Below, in pieces: positions 8,725 through 17,683 of a DNA stretch of 64,000 bases. Under the pieces are notes generated by a model. That model searched no databases and was not told the DNA's origin. It saw only the letters and a list, made by a program, of their open reading frames with translations. Source of the DNA: Enterospora canceri (Eukaryota > Microsporidia > Enterocytozoonidae). The translations under genes and the position numbers were made by a program. The stretch is taken from the NCBI GenBank assembly GCA_002087915.1, contig LWDP01000001.1, positions 1-64,000 on the forward strand. Reading direction: 5' to 3'. Positions within the stretch are counted from its first letter, which is position 1; each line of letters opens with the position of its first letter.

Positions 8725-9468
8725 ATGGACCAGACTCCTAATGATGAACGCACGTTAACAGCAAGACATTATTTTACAGGCATAAATGCACTCTGCTGTA
8801 TACGAATTCTAGTAATCCTAGAACTAGCAATCAAGGCATTCAAAATACTGAGTATTGCAACAATTCTCTACATTAAGCGCCATGAAGAGGTTGAACAGAA
8901 TCTTAAGGTTTTTTTAGCAGTCTATGCTGTACTGACCTTTTTCAAAGGCATTGCATTCTACAAGAAAAATACCTCATTCTTTAGAATTCGAAGAATACCG
9001 GATTATGAAGAAAATACAGACATCGCACTCATAAACAATGTACTGGAAGCTACAATGCTATTCTGGTATATCATTGGATTTCACTGGGTTCAAGAATGTG
9101 AGACATGCAAGTATACTCAACCATTGGTTTACTATACAGCCTTAATTTGGATCACATTGGGATTCTTCACTTTCCTAGCTCCACTACTTGCAATTGTGCT
9201 ATTACTATTCCTAATCTCATATGTGAAACCAAAACTCAAGACAATTGTATATAGCTCAATTGAAGAACTTCCAGATGAGAATGATAGATGCACTATCTGC
9301 TATGACGATTATAAGGTTGGTAATGGTGTCAAAATACTTCCATGTGACCATCACTTTCATGCAGAATGTATTGATGAGTGGTTTAATGTGAAAGATTCAT
9401 GTCCATTATGCAAGAAAAGCATAAACCTGTTATATGACTTGGTTGATGCAGAAGATCCAGAAATTTAG
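8725..9468 (+). CDS. Polytopic membrane RING-H2 E3 ligase (1)
   Basis: A 247-residue protein with about five hydrophobic segments (roughly 22-50, 61-80, 103-122, 133-150, 151-167) followed by a C-terminal RING-H2 finger at 189-229: CTIC, PCDHHFHAEC, then CPLC. This architecture, several membrane spans and then a cytosolic RING, is that of membrane-embedded ubiquitin ligases. The ATG at 8725 is the first in frame; the frame is open upstream only through a TTG. It follows the UBC7-like E2 directly, and the next gene has the same layout, so an E2-E3 partnership at the ER is a reasonable inference. I cannot assign it to HRD1, DOA10 or another named E3. Confidence 0.85.
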   Translation: MDQTPNDERTLTARHYFTGINALCCIRILVILELAIKAFKILSIATILYIKRHEEVEQNLKVFLAVYAVLTFFKGIAFYKKNTSFFRIRRIPDYEENTDIALINNVLEATMLFWYIIGFHWVQECETCKYTQPLVYYTALIWITLGFFTFLAPLLAIVLLLFLISYVKPKLKTIVYSSIEELPDENDRCTICYDDYKVGNGVKILPCDHHFHAECIDEWFNVKDSCPLCKKSINLLYDLVDAEDPEI

Positions 9469-9590
9469 TTTTAAAAAACGGCAAAAGGTCACTGGTATAA
9501 AGATACAGATAAAACAACAATGCCTGTAATGATCGATGCAAATAAAATGTAGTATAAAATTCATAGAAATCCACCCTTAATCAATCCCCT

Positions 9591-10331
9591 ATGTTCGACT
9601 TGATCCAAGATATTCTCAGTAAACCAGAAATTAAGAAAGAATTAGAGACATTCTATCATGGATACAGATTTCTTGTACTACAAATAGGATACTTCTCAGT
9701 TCTATGCATTTACATCTTTGCAAAATGCTATTATCTGCTTGGACTTAATGCAAACCCATATACCACCACATTCTTCTCATTGCTTGTTGCCATGATCATA
9801 TTTAAGAGTGTGTTGGTGTACAAGAAAGAGATTTACACCGTTTACCCGAGCTTCTTGCTCTACATGTTCTGCCCTGACTCAAATCAACTCTTAGGATTCA
9901 TGGCTTTCTTTTTGAATCCAATATTCTACATGATTTTAATCAGAACGTTGCAAAGTAGCACATGCTTCATTGTAGATGAATACAGAGATGCACACTTATC
10001 TGTGCTACTCCTATTCATGCTGCCATTCATTCTGGAAATATTCATATTCATGTTTCTGATAATCATCTTCATGACGGCTGACGTCATATCAAGCAAGACT
10101 ATCATCACAAAGCATATGGAAAAGCAATTTGAAAAGGATTCTGTCGATTGCTTGATCTGCAAATGTGAATTTGAAGAAAATGAACTCCTGACAACACTGA
10201 AATGTGCCCACAAGTTCCATGATGATTGCATCATTACATGGTTTAAATTCAATAACGCATGTCCACTCTGTAAACAGACGTTATTACAGCAGGGATCTTT
10301 GCGTGAGATTGTTTCCAAGACATATAATTGA
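9591..10331 (+). CDS. Polytopic membrane RING-H2 E3 ligase (2)
   Basis: 246 residues with about five hydrophobic stretches (near 26-50, 61-77, 100-120, 137-150, 151-163) and a C-terminal RING-H2 finger at 187-227: CLIC, LKCAHKFHDDC, then CPLC. Size and layout copy the preceding gene and the RING sequences align, so the two look like tandem duplicates that have diverged. The start at 9591 follows CAATCCCCT. Probably a membrane ubiquitin ligase working with the neighbouring E2. Its substrate is unknown. Confidence 0.85.
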   Translation: MFDLIQDILSKPEIKKELETFYHGYRFLVLQIGYFSVLCIYIFAKCYYLLGLNANPYTTTFFSLLVAMIIFKSVLVYKKEIYTVYPSFLLYMFCPDSNQLLGFMAFFLNPIFYMILIRTLQSSTCFIVDEYRDAHLSVLLLFMLPFILEIFIFMFLIIIFMTADVISSKTIITKHMEKQFEKDSVDCLICKCEFEENELLTTLKCAHKFHDDCIITWFKFNNACPLCKQTLLQQGSLREIVSKTYN

Positions 10332-10352
10332 GAAAGTAAAATATTTTACCTC

Positions 10353-10847
10353 ATGATTCTTCCTGTAGAAAAGTTGATTCTGGCGTACACAAACGAAAAG
10401 GCCACAAAGAAACTCCTCCCATATAATACAACAGTTGATCTGTTCATTAATGAAATCAGAAACAAAACACTAGATGATTCAAAACAAGCTGAGTCAATTG
10501 TGAATGAGGTTGTTGAAATTGAACTTAATAGACTCAAATTCTATATTAAGGAGTATCTTAGATGTAGGCTACACAAAATATGTATCAATTTGTTCGTTCC
10601 TGAAACAAATTTAGTAGACAAAGAGCGTTGCTATAGAAAAAAGTTACTGAAGTTGCTTGAAGAAAGAAATTTGCTTGTAGATGAAAAGGATAAGGAGATT
10701 GAATATGTTGGCTTTGAAGTATGTAGGAATATTGATAAGGCGATCCTGGATGGGGAAGTTGTTGATTTGATTCAGGGTGACTTCTATATTGCTAATATTG
10801 ATGAGATCTGTGACAAAATAGCCAGTGGAGAAATAAGACTTGTCTGA
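10353..10847 (+). CDS. SLD5: GINS complex subunit SLD5
   Basis: Part of the GINS tetramer, which with CDC45 and MCM2-7 forms the replicative helicase. The 164-residue protein has a helical first half with IELNRLKFYIKEYLRCRLHK (about 56-75), the conserved SLD5 helix of form ExxRxKxxxxxYLRxRLxKI, and a small C-terminal domain. An early LLPY segment (about 21-24) also fits. It is shorter than fungal SLD5. The start at 10353 has TTTTACCTC before it, a weak form of the CCC motif. Another GINS subunit is possible but less likely. Confidence 0.78.
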   Translation: MILPVEKLILAYTNEKATKKLLPYNTTVDLFINEIRNKTLDDSKQAESIVNEVVEIELNRLKFYIKEYLRCRLHKICINLFVPETNLVDKERCYRKKLLKLLEERNLLVDEKDKEIEYVGFEVCRNIDKAILDGEVVDLIQGDFYIANIDEICDKIASGEIRLV

Positions 10848-10858
10848 CCATTTATTTG

Positions 10859-11116
10859 TCACCAATTCTTGTTTGTGATTTTGACGCTCTTTAGAATCAA
10901 CTTTGGTGTCTTTTTCTTGTTGCAAATCAGAAAACAACACAGGTAATTTGGGCAATTGGTGAATCGATCATATCGAGATGGATTTTGTTCTCCCGACTCA
11001 TATGAAACTTCAGTGGTTTCTTCATGTTCCAACTCTTCTATTTTACTCGTCTCATGATCATTGCATTCATCTGCACTTTGCTCTTTACATCTATTGATGC
11101 TGCCGTTGTTGCACAT
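10859..11116 (-). CDS. Hypothetical small protein
   Basis: An 85-residue ORF starting at ATG 11116 with TTTTGAATCC just upstream, close to the local start motif. It is acidic in the middle (EELEHEETTE) and has a short Cys-rich hydrophobic segment (YLCCFLIC) about 60 residues in. It nearly fills the gap between SLD5 and the deacetylase. No family recognised. It is real only if the start motif is functional. Confidence 0.4.
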   Translation of the reverse strand: MCNNGSINRCKEQSADECNDHETSKIEELEHEETTEVSYESGEQNPSRYDRFTNCPNYLCCFLICNKKKTPKLILKSVKITNKNW

Positions 11117-11194
11117 GGATTCAAAATACCCAGCAATATAAATCCAAAAGGAGGCGATATTGCCTTTTAATTGATTTCATAAATCATCATGTCT

Positions 11195-12430
11195 TCACTC
11201 CACATCTGTGCTCATTGCAATAGTTGCATCTTGATTCTCTTCCTGTAGTTTTCTGTAGATGAATTCGTCACAACTTTCCTCCTCAACAAATTCACTTGGT
11301 GTTCTGTTCAATTGTACAGATGGTGCTGTCTTTATGTTTCTAAGATTCTCGTAAATTCTGTTAATGATTTTGTCAACGTCTTCTCTCTTATTCATGTTCT
11401 CTGTATTTGACTTTGGAATAGTCAACTTGAATGTAGGCGTGTAATAGTCAATGAATTCGTTGTATGGCACATCCTCATTCAACCTGATTCCTAATGCCAT
11501 TCCAGTATCGTATGTCCATGCTCTAGCCACATTTTCAATCGTGTAGCCTCCTCCTCCCAAAATCAGCATTGGCAAATTGAAGCTTTTCACGAATTCAACA
11601 CATCGACCATGACCTTTTTCTGTGAGGTTGAAGCACCCCAATTTGTCTCCTGAAAGACAATCCGCCCCACATTGTAATACGACTGCTTTAGGCTGAAACA
11701 CTGCCATAATTCTCTCCACAACTGGAGTAAAAATACTCTCATATGCTTCGTCGTCTATTCCGTCTTTCAATGGCACATTCACAGCATAATTTTCACCTTG
11801 TTCCAGTCCACGATCCTCAAGGCGACCAGTTCCTGGGAAGAAATCACCAAACTTATGAAACGAAAGCGTCATCACGCGATCCGTCAAATAGAATGCTTCT
11901 TCAACTCCATCTCCATGATGCACATCAATGTCAATGTAAAGTACTCTTTCATGCATTTTCAATAATTCCAAAATTGCAAGAACAATATCGTTCACATAAC
12001 AGAAACCAGACGCCTCTGCTTTCTTAGCGTGATGTAATCCGCCAGACCAGTTGATGATCGTTTCATACTCTTTTGTATTCAGTTTGTTTGCTGCCATGAT
12101 TGAAGCACCTGCCACACTTCTACAATAATCAAATAGACCAGAGAAAACAGGACAGTCGTCCCTCACGTTGAATCGGTTAAGATCTGGTAGAAGTTCGTGC
12201 ATATTCTCACCAGATACACTAGATAGGAAATCCATGTATTCGCTAGTATGAAAATTCAGCAAATTTTTGAATGTAGCCTTAGTCGGTTTCATAATGTTCA
12301 TGTGCTTATGTAAATCGTAATTCACAACTAATGAGTGTGTCATGCTCACACGCAGTGGCTTCATTGGATGAGCTCGAGCATAATTGTAGTTTGCAATCTC
12401 ATCATCATGTAAATAAAGAACATTTTTCAT
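11195..12430 (-). CDS. RPD3: Class I histone deacetylase (RPD3/HOS2 type)
   Basis: A zinc-dependent lysine deacetylase acting on chromatin. The 411-residue product has the full class I domain: HPMKPLRV near 21, the His pair in WSGGLHHAKK (133-134), the zinc ligands in DIDVHHGDG (167-175), GADCLSGDKLGCF and LGGGGYT further on. The ATG at 12430 is preferred because TTGCCCTTA precedes it and the family starts near this point. The longer frame to 12457 adds nine hydrophobic residues and abuts the pelota stop. The C-terminal tail is short and acidic. HOS2 versus RPD3 assignment is not settled. Confidence 0.93.
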   Translation of the reverse strand: MKNVLYLHDDEIANYNYARAHPMKPLRVSMTHSLVVNYDLHKHMNIMKPTKATFKNLLNFHTSEYMDFLSSVSGENMHELLPDLNRFNVRDDCPVFSGLFDYCRSVAGASIMAANKLNTKEYETIINWSGGLHHAKKAEASGFCYVNDIVLAILELLKMHERVLYIDIDVHHGDGVEEAFYLTDRVMTLSFHKFGDFFPGTGRLEDRGLEQGENYAVNVPLKDGIDDEAYESIFTPVVERIMAVFQPKAVVLQCGADCLSGDKLGCFNLTEKGHGRCVEFVKSFNLPMLILGGGGYTIENVARAWTYDTGMALGIRLNEDVPYNEFIDYYTPTFKLTIPKSNTENMNKREDVDKIINRIYENLRNIKTAPSVQLNRTPSEFVEEESCDEFIYRKLQEENQDATIAMSTDVE

Positions 12431-12457
12431 TAAGGGCAATAAAAAATGTAGAAACAT

Positions 12458-13489
12458 TTATTTGAATTCAAATAATAGTGTACCTGCGACACCTCCAAGC
12501 ATGTCCAATTGCTCACCTAGTTCATTTTCAACTGGAATAACGTATATGCTTGCTCTAAAAGACAATGCCTCCTCAATAACTTTTTCTATAACTCTGCGTT
12601 TTTCAACGGTACTGGGCCTATACAACTTGTCAGTGATAAAAAGTTTTTCTAATGCACCGTAATCAAATACTTCCTTAAGTTCTTTGAATCCAACAAATAG
12701 CAGCTTATCATTACCCAAATTGTACCTGTTTAGAAACAACTGCATTTGCTTCAAATCCTCAATATGCTGAACATTTGTAAATTGACGTGCATGTGTTGGA
12801 TCCACGATGATTTTAGAAATTACTTTGGCATTTGGAATGTGTTTGTATTCACCTGACAGTTGGAGTAATACTGGTGTTTTACCAGTGGTTTTGGTTAAGA
12901 AATTCTTAAATTCCATTCCTGATTTGTAAGCACTTGCAACTATTAGTGTATTGAACTTCTTTTCTACATCCATAACTGTATTTGCAATTTCTTTGTAGTT
13001 TTTGTTCTTGAGGTTATGTTTTGACAATATTCGCGTGTTTGAATTGCTGAATGATGTAATTACACACTCCTTCTCATAGAAAATCACGAACAGGATATCA
13101 TGAGTATCTTTTGCTGCGTCTTTAATTGCCCTGATGTCCATTTTAGTCCACTCGTCTTTTTCGATTACAAATTTCTGATTTAACTCTATGTTTAATGTGT
13201 GGTATGAACCTATGGACACGTGTTCATTTTCTTTACAAACTGTTCCTTTTACATGCAGAATGCCATATTCAAGATCAGCCGTGATTGTTTCTATTTTTAT
13301 CTGTATTTTTGTAGTAATTTTTGTTTGCGTTTTATTATCAAAAGACACTTTGCGTGTCGTTTTTGATTCTATTTTATCTCCTTTTACTAATACATTTGAT
13401 AGAACATAGAAATCATCAGCGCCTGTTGCAGTCAACACCATCTGACTAAAGTTATTTCCACACTCTGCATTATTTTTCAATATCTTCAT
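12458..13489 (-). CDS. DOM34: Pelota/Dom34 ribosome-rescue factor
   Basis: An eRF1-like protein that enters the A site of stalled ribosomes with Hbs1 and drives no-go decay and subunit splitting. The 343 residues begin MKILKNN, as the family does, contain YGILHVKGTVCKENEHVSIG (about 88-107) and VDPTHARQFTN, and end with the third eRF1-like domain. There is no GGQ motif, as expected for pelota. The start at 13489 has TAGCCCAT before it. The start codon directly abuts that of the divergent NAXD gene: CAT at 13487-13489 and ATG at 13490-13492. Confidence 0.9.
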   Translation of the reverse strand: MKILKNNAECGNNFSQMVLTATGADDFYVLSNVLVKGDKIESKTTRKVSFDNKTQTKITTKIQIKIETITADLEYGILHVKGTVCKENEHVSIGSYHTLNIELNQKFVIEKDEWTKMDIRAIKDAAKDTHDILFVIFYEKECVITSFSNSNTRILSKHNLKNKNYKEIANTVMDVEKKFNTLIVASAYKSGMEFKNFLTKTTGKTPVLLQLSGEYKHIPNAKVISKIIVDPTHARQFTNVQHIEDLKQMQLFLNRYNLGNDKLLFVGFKELKEVFDYGALEKLFITDKLYRPSTVEKRRVIEKVIEEALSFRASIYVIPVENELGEQLDMLGGVAGTLLFEFK

Positions 13490-14278
13490 ATGGGCTATAT
13501 GACAAAATTCAAAAAAATATTTGCTGCTTTTCTTGAAGAAAGAAGTAAGGGTGCCGGTGGAACTATTCTGGTGATCGGTGGTTCAGAAATGTACACGGGT
13601 GCAGTAGAATTTGCAACATATGGTGCATTAAGAGCTGGTGGAGAATTGATCTACATTTTGTCACCTAACAAAACAAATGTTGGTGTTCTAAAACATATTT
13701 CAGAAGCAATTGTCTGTGACTTGCGTTTTGATGAACGAATATTGAATAGAATCACTGCATGTGTAGTTGGTTCTGGACTTGGTCGCATTTCTGATGATAC
13801 ACTTGATATGATAATCAGAATAGTCAAATATCTTGACAATAGAGGAATATACACTATTGTAGATGCAGATGCAATTCATTATTATAAGGAGGGCGTATTT
13901 AACAATATGAGAAACATAATTCTGACTCCAAACAGCAAGGAAAGGAAAAACCTTGTTGTTTTTGATAAAAATCACTATTCTGTAAATAAGGGCAAATCTG
14001 ATGAAATATTTCAGGGTGATGAAATGAAAAAGCAGGTTGTTATAGAAGATCAGAATAAAAAGAGATGTGCAGGTCAAGGTGACCTTTTAGCTGGGGTTAT
14101 TTCAGCAATAGTCTCTACAGGTCATTCAGATGTGGTAGAGTGTTGTGAATTGGCATGTCTAATTGTGAAACAAGCAAGTAAGGATGCTTTCAATAGATTG
14201 GGGTTTGGTTGCATCACTAGTGACATTGTAGAACAGATTCCATTTGCATTACAGATCTATACACCAACTCGCCTTTGA
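13490..14278 (+). CDS. NAXD: ATP/ADP-dependent NAD(P)HX dehydratase (NAXD/CARKD family)
   Basis: A ribokinase-fold enzyme that repairs hydrated NADH and NADPH using a nucleotide cofactor. The 262-residue protein shows the ILVIGGSEMYTGAVEFA segment (about 26-42), TPNSKE near 147, and GQGDLLAGVISA near 196-207, which corresponds to the catalytic GTGDxLAG loop with its Asp retained. It is somewhat shorter than yeast or human forms and no epimerase domain is fused. The start is 13490, or possibly the Met at 13499. Neither has a CCC motif, and the promoter must lie inside the pelota coding sequence. Confidence 0.85.
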   Translation: MGYMTKFKKIFAAFLEERSKGAGGTILVIGGSEMYTGAVEFATYGALRAGGELIYILSPNKTNVGVLKHISEAIVCDLRFDERILNRITACVVGSGLGRISDDTLDMIIRIVKYLDNRGIYTIVDADAIHYYKEGVFNNMRNIILTPNSKERKNLVVFDKNHYSVNKGKSDEIFQGDEMKKQVVIEDQNKKRCAGQGDLLAGVISAIVSTGHSDVVECCELACLIVKQASKDAFNRLGFGCITSDIVEQIPFALQIYTPTRL

Positions 14279-14340
14279 AAAAATTGTGACAAATAAATTC
14301 AATGCCTGAATAACGGTTTTTAATAGCGGATGTTATCATC

Positions 14341-14471
14341 AGGTAAGGTTGGATTGAAATATTACAATCCATGATATATTAGAAACAAAATTAATCCTAA
14401 TATATCATTTTGGTTAATCAAATTATATGGCATAAATCAAATAGAAAGCTACATGAGGGTAGCACCAACCT
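14341..14471 (+). other. Foldable intergenic segment with nested inverted repeats
   Basis: Within the 248-bp gap before the homeodomain gene there are three nested or adjacent pairs. AGGTTGG (14346-14352) pairs with CCAACCT (14465-14471). GGATTG (14351-14356) pairs with CAATCC (14365-14370). The 12-mer ATGATATATTAG (14371-14382) pairs perfectly with 14397-14408. The order resembles a multi-branched RNA of about 126 nt. I recognise no known RNA family. AT-richness makes some pairing likely by chance. Confidence 0.35.
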
Positions 14472-14526
14472 AGGTATGCATGTTGAATTTAATAGTTTCG
14501 CTTAAAAGTAGCTGTTTTTGTTTTGT

Positions 14527-14877
14527 ATGGATCCATATTTCAACACGTGTCCTGGCAGATCATTCTGTAAAAACAACATAATCAAGTTGTCATTGGCACA
14601 AATTGATGTCCTAATCAGTATATTCAGCAAGTGTCCTAGGCCTACTTTCAATGAGCGTGAAGAAATTGGCAAGAAGCTGAGTATACCTGGGGACAAGATC
14701 AAGAACTGGTTCCAAAACCAGCGAGCCAAAATCAAGTCGGAAATCAAAGAACGCGACTTCTGGAATACACGTATGAAGCCTGTTGTTAGGCAATTTTCCA
14801 ACATCAGAGTGTATCCAGGTTGCAACAACTTTTTCCAACCTCGTGACTTTAACATAGACGAAAGTTCTAGTCAGTAA
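14527..14877 (+). CDS. Homeodomain protein
   Basis: A 116-residue DNA-binding protein. A homeodomain spans about residues 15-72, with the recognition helix KIKNWFQNQRAKIK (58-71), including the invariant WF and NxR residues. Outside it there is only a short N-terminus and a C-terminal tail with FNIDESSSQ. Microsporidia carry several such tiny homeobox proteins, thought to be transcription factors. The first in-frame ATG is 14527. There is no CCC motif; a T-rich stretch precedes it. Confidence 0.88.
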   Translation: MDPYFNTCPGRSFCKNNIIKLSLAQIDVLISIFSKCPRPTFNEREEIGKKLSIPGDKIKNWFQNQRAKIKSEIKERDFWNTRMKPVVRQFSNIRVYPGCNNFFQPRDFNIDESSSQ

Positions 14878-14890
14878 ATCATTTGACTTA

Positions 14891-16924
14891 TCACAGTGCA
14901 ATCAGTGCCATAAAAATAGTGCTTCCTATTAGCAACCCAAATGCCACGAAGTCTGCTGTCGATTTGAGCTCGAATATCTTTCTCTTTTTAATCTCACATT
15001 CACTCTTCTGTGTACTGCTAATGTTCTCTGTTTGACTCAACTGCTTATCAACCTGCGTGTAAAGTCCTTCTTTCTCTCCATCAATAAATGATGTGAATGC
15101 AACTTCTCGTGCATAAATTTCCAGGACCATTTTCTTTTCAAAATTTGTCTCAAGTGACAGGCTGATGTTCTTCAACTGTCTCTTCATTTTTGCAATGCTC
15201 TCATAAAATGAGGTCTTCTCCACCTTGTTGTTTGACAGGTTCTCAAAGTCTTCTTGCACAAATTCAATTTTGTTGAACAAGGAAAGAAACAGCATCGATT
15301 TCAAGTGGAACTTTTCAACTGGGCTTTCAACCAGGAAGTTCTTCAAATCATTCGATGCAATTTCTGCCTTGACTTGAATTTGATTAATCTCGTTATACAA
15401 TCGCTCTTTCTGATTCTTGTCAGTGCTTTTCAGGTTCAATCCAGCTGTCGCTGCAAAATTGGCAAATCCTTCAGTGAATGTGCTTTGACATCCTTCAACA
15501 CTTCCTAGAATGCATATTTTGTCCAATATCTGCGCATATACAATCATATACAGCCCAAATACAAGATCAATTCCCACACAAATGAATGTTGTCCAACGCA
15601 ACAAAAAGGCATAGCGCAGCTTGAATATTATGGCAATCATGAAGTACAGTCCCAAGATAATGTGGAGTACAAAGTAAGTCGTCAGGAATATGGTCGTTGG
15701 GTTCATGGGAGTGTATTCCAGTGTACTAGTGCTTTTATGTTTCTTATTTTTGACTTGTAAAGAAAATTCTGTTTCTTCGGCTGTGGCAGTTGTTAATGAT
15801 TGAAATACGTCTTGTAGTTTCATTACGTTGTCTATGTCTGTCTTCATTTCTTTTGATGCTTGTTCAAGGTTTTTTATGGAGGCATTAAATGATTGCATCT
15901 CTTTTTCAATTTTGGTTGCTTGAAGGTAAAACTGCCTGAATTCATCCTTAAACTCCTTAAATGCTTCCTTGATTGTCTTAAATATCTTCTTGTATGTCTT
16001 AGTATTCTCATGCAATTTGATGTTTGCTTCATGTTCAGTTTCTATGGTTTTTGTGATCTTCTTCATGTAAATATCAACATCTTTTTGATTATAGTTTGTG
16101 TTGGACCTTGATTTCATTGGTCTAGTATTGGTTTCTGATGTTTCTACTGCTTTTTTCTCTTTTGCTGAGCTATGATTCTTCTTAAGTGTTGTTTTATTAC
16201 CTGTTTTTTCTTTTTCTTGTGTCTTTTTTTCATTCTTCAGGTTCACTTTTTTATTTTGGTCGATATGTTCTACTTCAGTTGCTTTGTTGACTTCATTTTC
16301 AGAAGATTCCTGTTTTGATTCTCCTGATTCTTCTTTCTCTACTGCCTTTTCCTGCTTTTCTTCTTTAACCTTTTTAGATTCTTCAGGTAAGTTATTAATC
16401 AGTACAGATGGATTCTCAAATGCACTGGTCACCTTTTTCTCTTTATTTTGTAGCTCATTCTGCAACATAATCCCAGTAAGGTTTGGTTCTTCAAATGCTG
16501 ATTTCATTAGGCTACTTCTATTCGGTATTAAATGGCTTGAATGAATAAATGCATCAAAAATGGGTGTAAGTCGACTGTCAAGTGCTTTCAAGGCTGAATT
16601 GGTATTCCTACTACCATAAGATACAGCACTATCATTTGGATTTGATGTTCGAGCAATAACATTGAAGCTGTATCGATACATAATTGCCGTGAATATTAAG
16701 AAGCTGCCCGTTGTATAGTAATAGTAGTCGATATTCTCTCGTCTTTTGCGTGAAACCAATACAACCAAACTTCCAATTATCCAAATCACACAAATAAGCA
16801 ACAGGCAATCAAATGCAATACTTTCCAGCATATATTCAAGAAATACCATGGACACATTATTGATGACATCTAACTTCAATGGATCACCCAGTATTAAATA
16901 CCTGATTTGTTCGAACAAATACAT
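14891..16924 (-). CDS. Large membrane protein with charged coiled-coil region, unknown
   Basis: 677 residues. The N-terminal part has two hydrophobic segments (about 24-58 and 68-84). Then comes a long Lys/Glu-rich stretch (roughly 165-290) and a helical, coiled-coil-like region (about 290-410). Next are several hydrophobic spans (about 425-490) with ICILGSVEGC just after. A further helical region of about 140 residues precedes a last span at the C-terminus. I do not recognise the family. No CCC motif precedes the ATG at 16924, unlike most housekeeping genes here. A role in membrane organisation or at the spore or host interface is speculative. Confidence 0.75.
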   Translation of the reverse strand: MYLFEQIRYLILGDPLKLDVINNVSMVFLEYMLESIAFDCLLLICVIWIIGSLVVLVSRKRRENIDYYYYTTGSFLIFTAIMYRYSFNVIARTSNPNDSAVSYGSRNTNSALKALDSRLTPIFDAFIHSSHLIPNRSSLMKSAFEEPNLTGIMLQNELQNKEKKVTSAFENPSVLINNLPEESKKVKEEKQEKAVEKEESGESKQESSENEVNKATEVEHIDQNKKVNLKNEKKTQEKEKTGNKTTLKKNHSSAKEKKAVETSETNTRPMKSRSNTNYNQKDVDIYMKKITKTIETEHEANIKLHENTKTYKKIFKTIKEAFKEFKDEFRQFYLQATKIEKEMQSFNASIKNLEQASKEMKTDIDNVMKLQDVFQSLTTATAEETEFSLQVKNKKHKSTSTLEYTPMNPTTIFLTTYFVLHIILGLYFMIAIIFKLRYAFLLRWTTFICVGIDLVFGLYMIVYAQILDKICILGSVEGCQSTFTEGFANFAATAGLNLKSTDKNQKERLYNEINQIQVKAEIASNDLKNFLVESPVEKFHLKSMLFLSLFNKIEFVQEDFENLSNNKVEKTSFYESIAKMKRQLKNISLSLETNFEKKMVLEIYAREVAFTSFIDGEKEGLYTQVDKQLSQTENISSTQKSECEIKKRKIFELKSTADFVAFGLLIGSTIFMALIAL

Positions 16925-17042
16925 GTTATGTGAAGTTGCGTGTTTTTGTCACGGACATGAAACCTAAATAAACGAACATGCAAAACACAGTCCTTCTTCT
17001 TAAATTGAATTGTTGTGTGTATTTTGCACTGGAAACCCCAGA

Positions 17043-17648
17043 ATGCAAAACACTCACGATTTTCTTTTCAAAATTATTCTGATTGGAGACAGTGGCGTAG
17101 GTAAAACGTGTCTAATGCAGCAATATACTGAAAAAACGTACAGTGAAAACACTTCTGCAACCATTGGTGTTGACTTCAAGATAAAAACAGTGGTAATCGA
17201 TAATAAAAAGGCAAAACTACAAATATGGGATACAGCTGGTCAGGAAAGATTCAAATCTATTGTATCCAACTACTATAGAGGTGCTAATGGTGTATTTATA
17301 GTTTTTGATGCTCTAAACAGAGACACGTTTGAGCATGTTGGTAACTGGCTTGCTGAATTTAAACAAAGAAACTCCTTGGAAGATGCAGAAGTGTTTGTTT
17401 TGGCTAACAAAGTAGACGAAATAGATAAGGTTGTAGTTTCTCGTACAGAAGTGGAGCATTTTTGTAAGAATAATGGCATCAAAAGGCGTAATTTTTATGA
17501 GGTAAGTGCCAAAACAAACTATAAGGTTGAAGAAGTCTTTCTAAATATCACAAAAAACATGATAAGCAGATTTGGACATCTTAAGATAAACAGAAGCACG
17601 AAAAACAGACCATATACAAGAAACGTGGGTGGTGGTGGTTGCTGCTGA
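17043..17648 (+). CDS. Rab-family small GTPase (Rab1/Rab8-like)
   Basis: A vesicle-trafficking GTPase. In the 201 residues: P-loop GDSGVGKT (15-22), switch I with ATIGVDFKIKTV (39-50, including the effector Thr), WDTAGQERF (62-70), NKVD (122-125) and an SAK motif near 150. The C-terminus GGGGCC is a double-cysteine prenylation signal, so it is lipid-anchored on membranes. The IGVDFKIKT segment favours the Rab1/Rab8/Rab10 group. The start at 17043 follows AACCCCAGA; the longer frame begins only with TTG. The stop overlaps the first possible ATG of the next gene. Confidence 0.93.
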   Translation: MQNTHDFLFKIILIGDSGVGKTCLMQQYTEKTYSENTSATIGVDFKIKTVVIDNKKAKLQIWDTAGQERFKSIVSNYYRGANGVFIVFDALNRDTFEHVGNWLAEFKQRNSLEDAEVFVLANKVDEIDKVVVSRTEVEHFCKNNGIKRRNFYEVSAKTNYKVEEVFLNITKNMISRFGHLKINRSTKNRPYTRNVGGGGCC

Positions 17649-17683
17649 TGATAAATTTATATTTTGTTTATGGAGGGCTGTTC

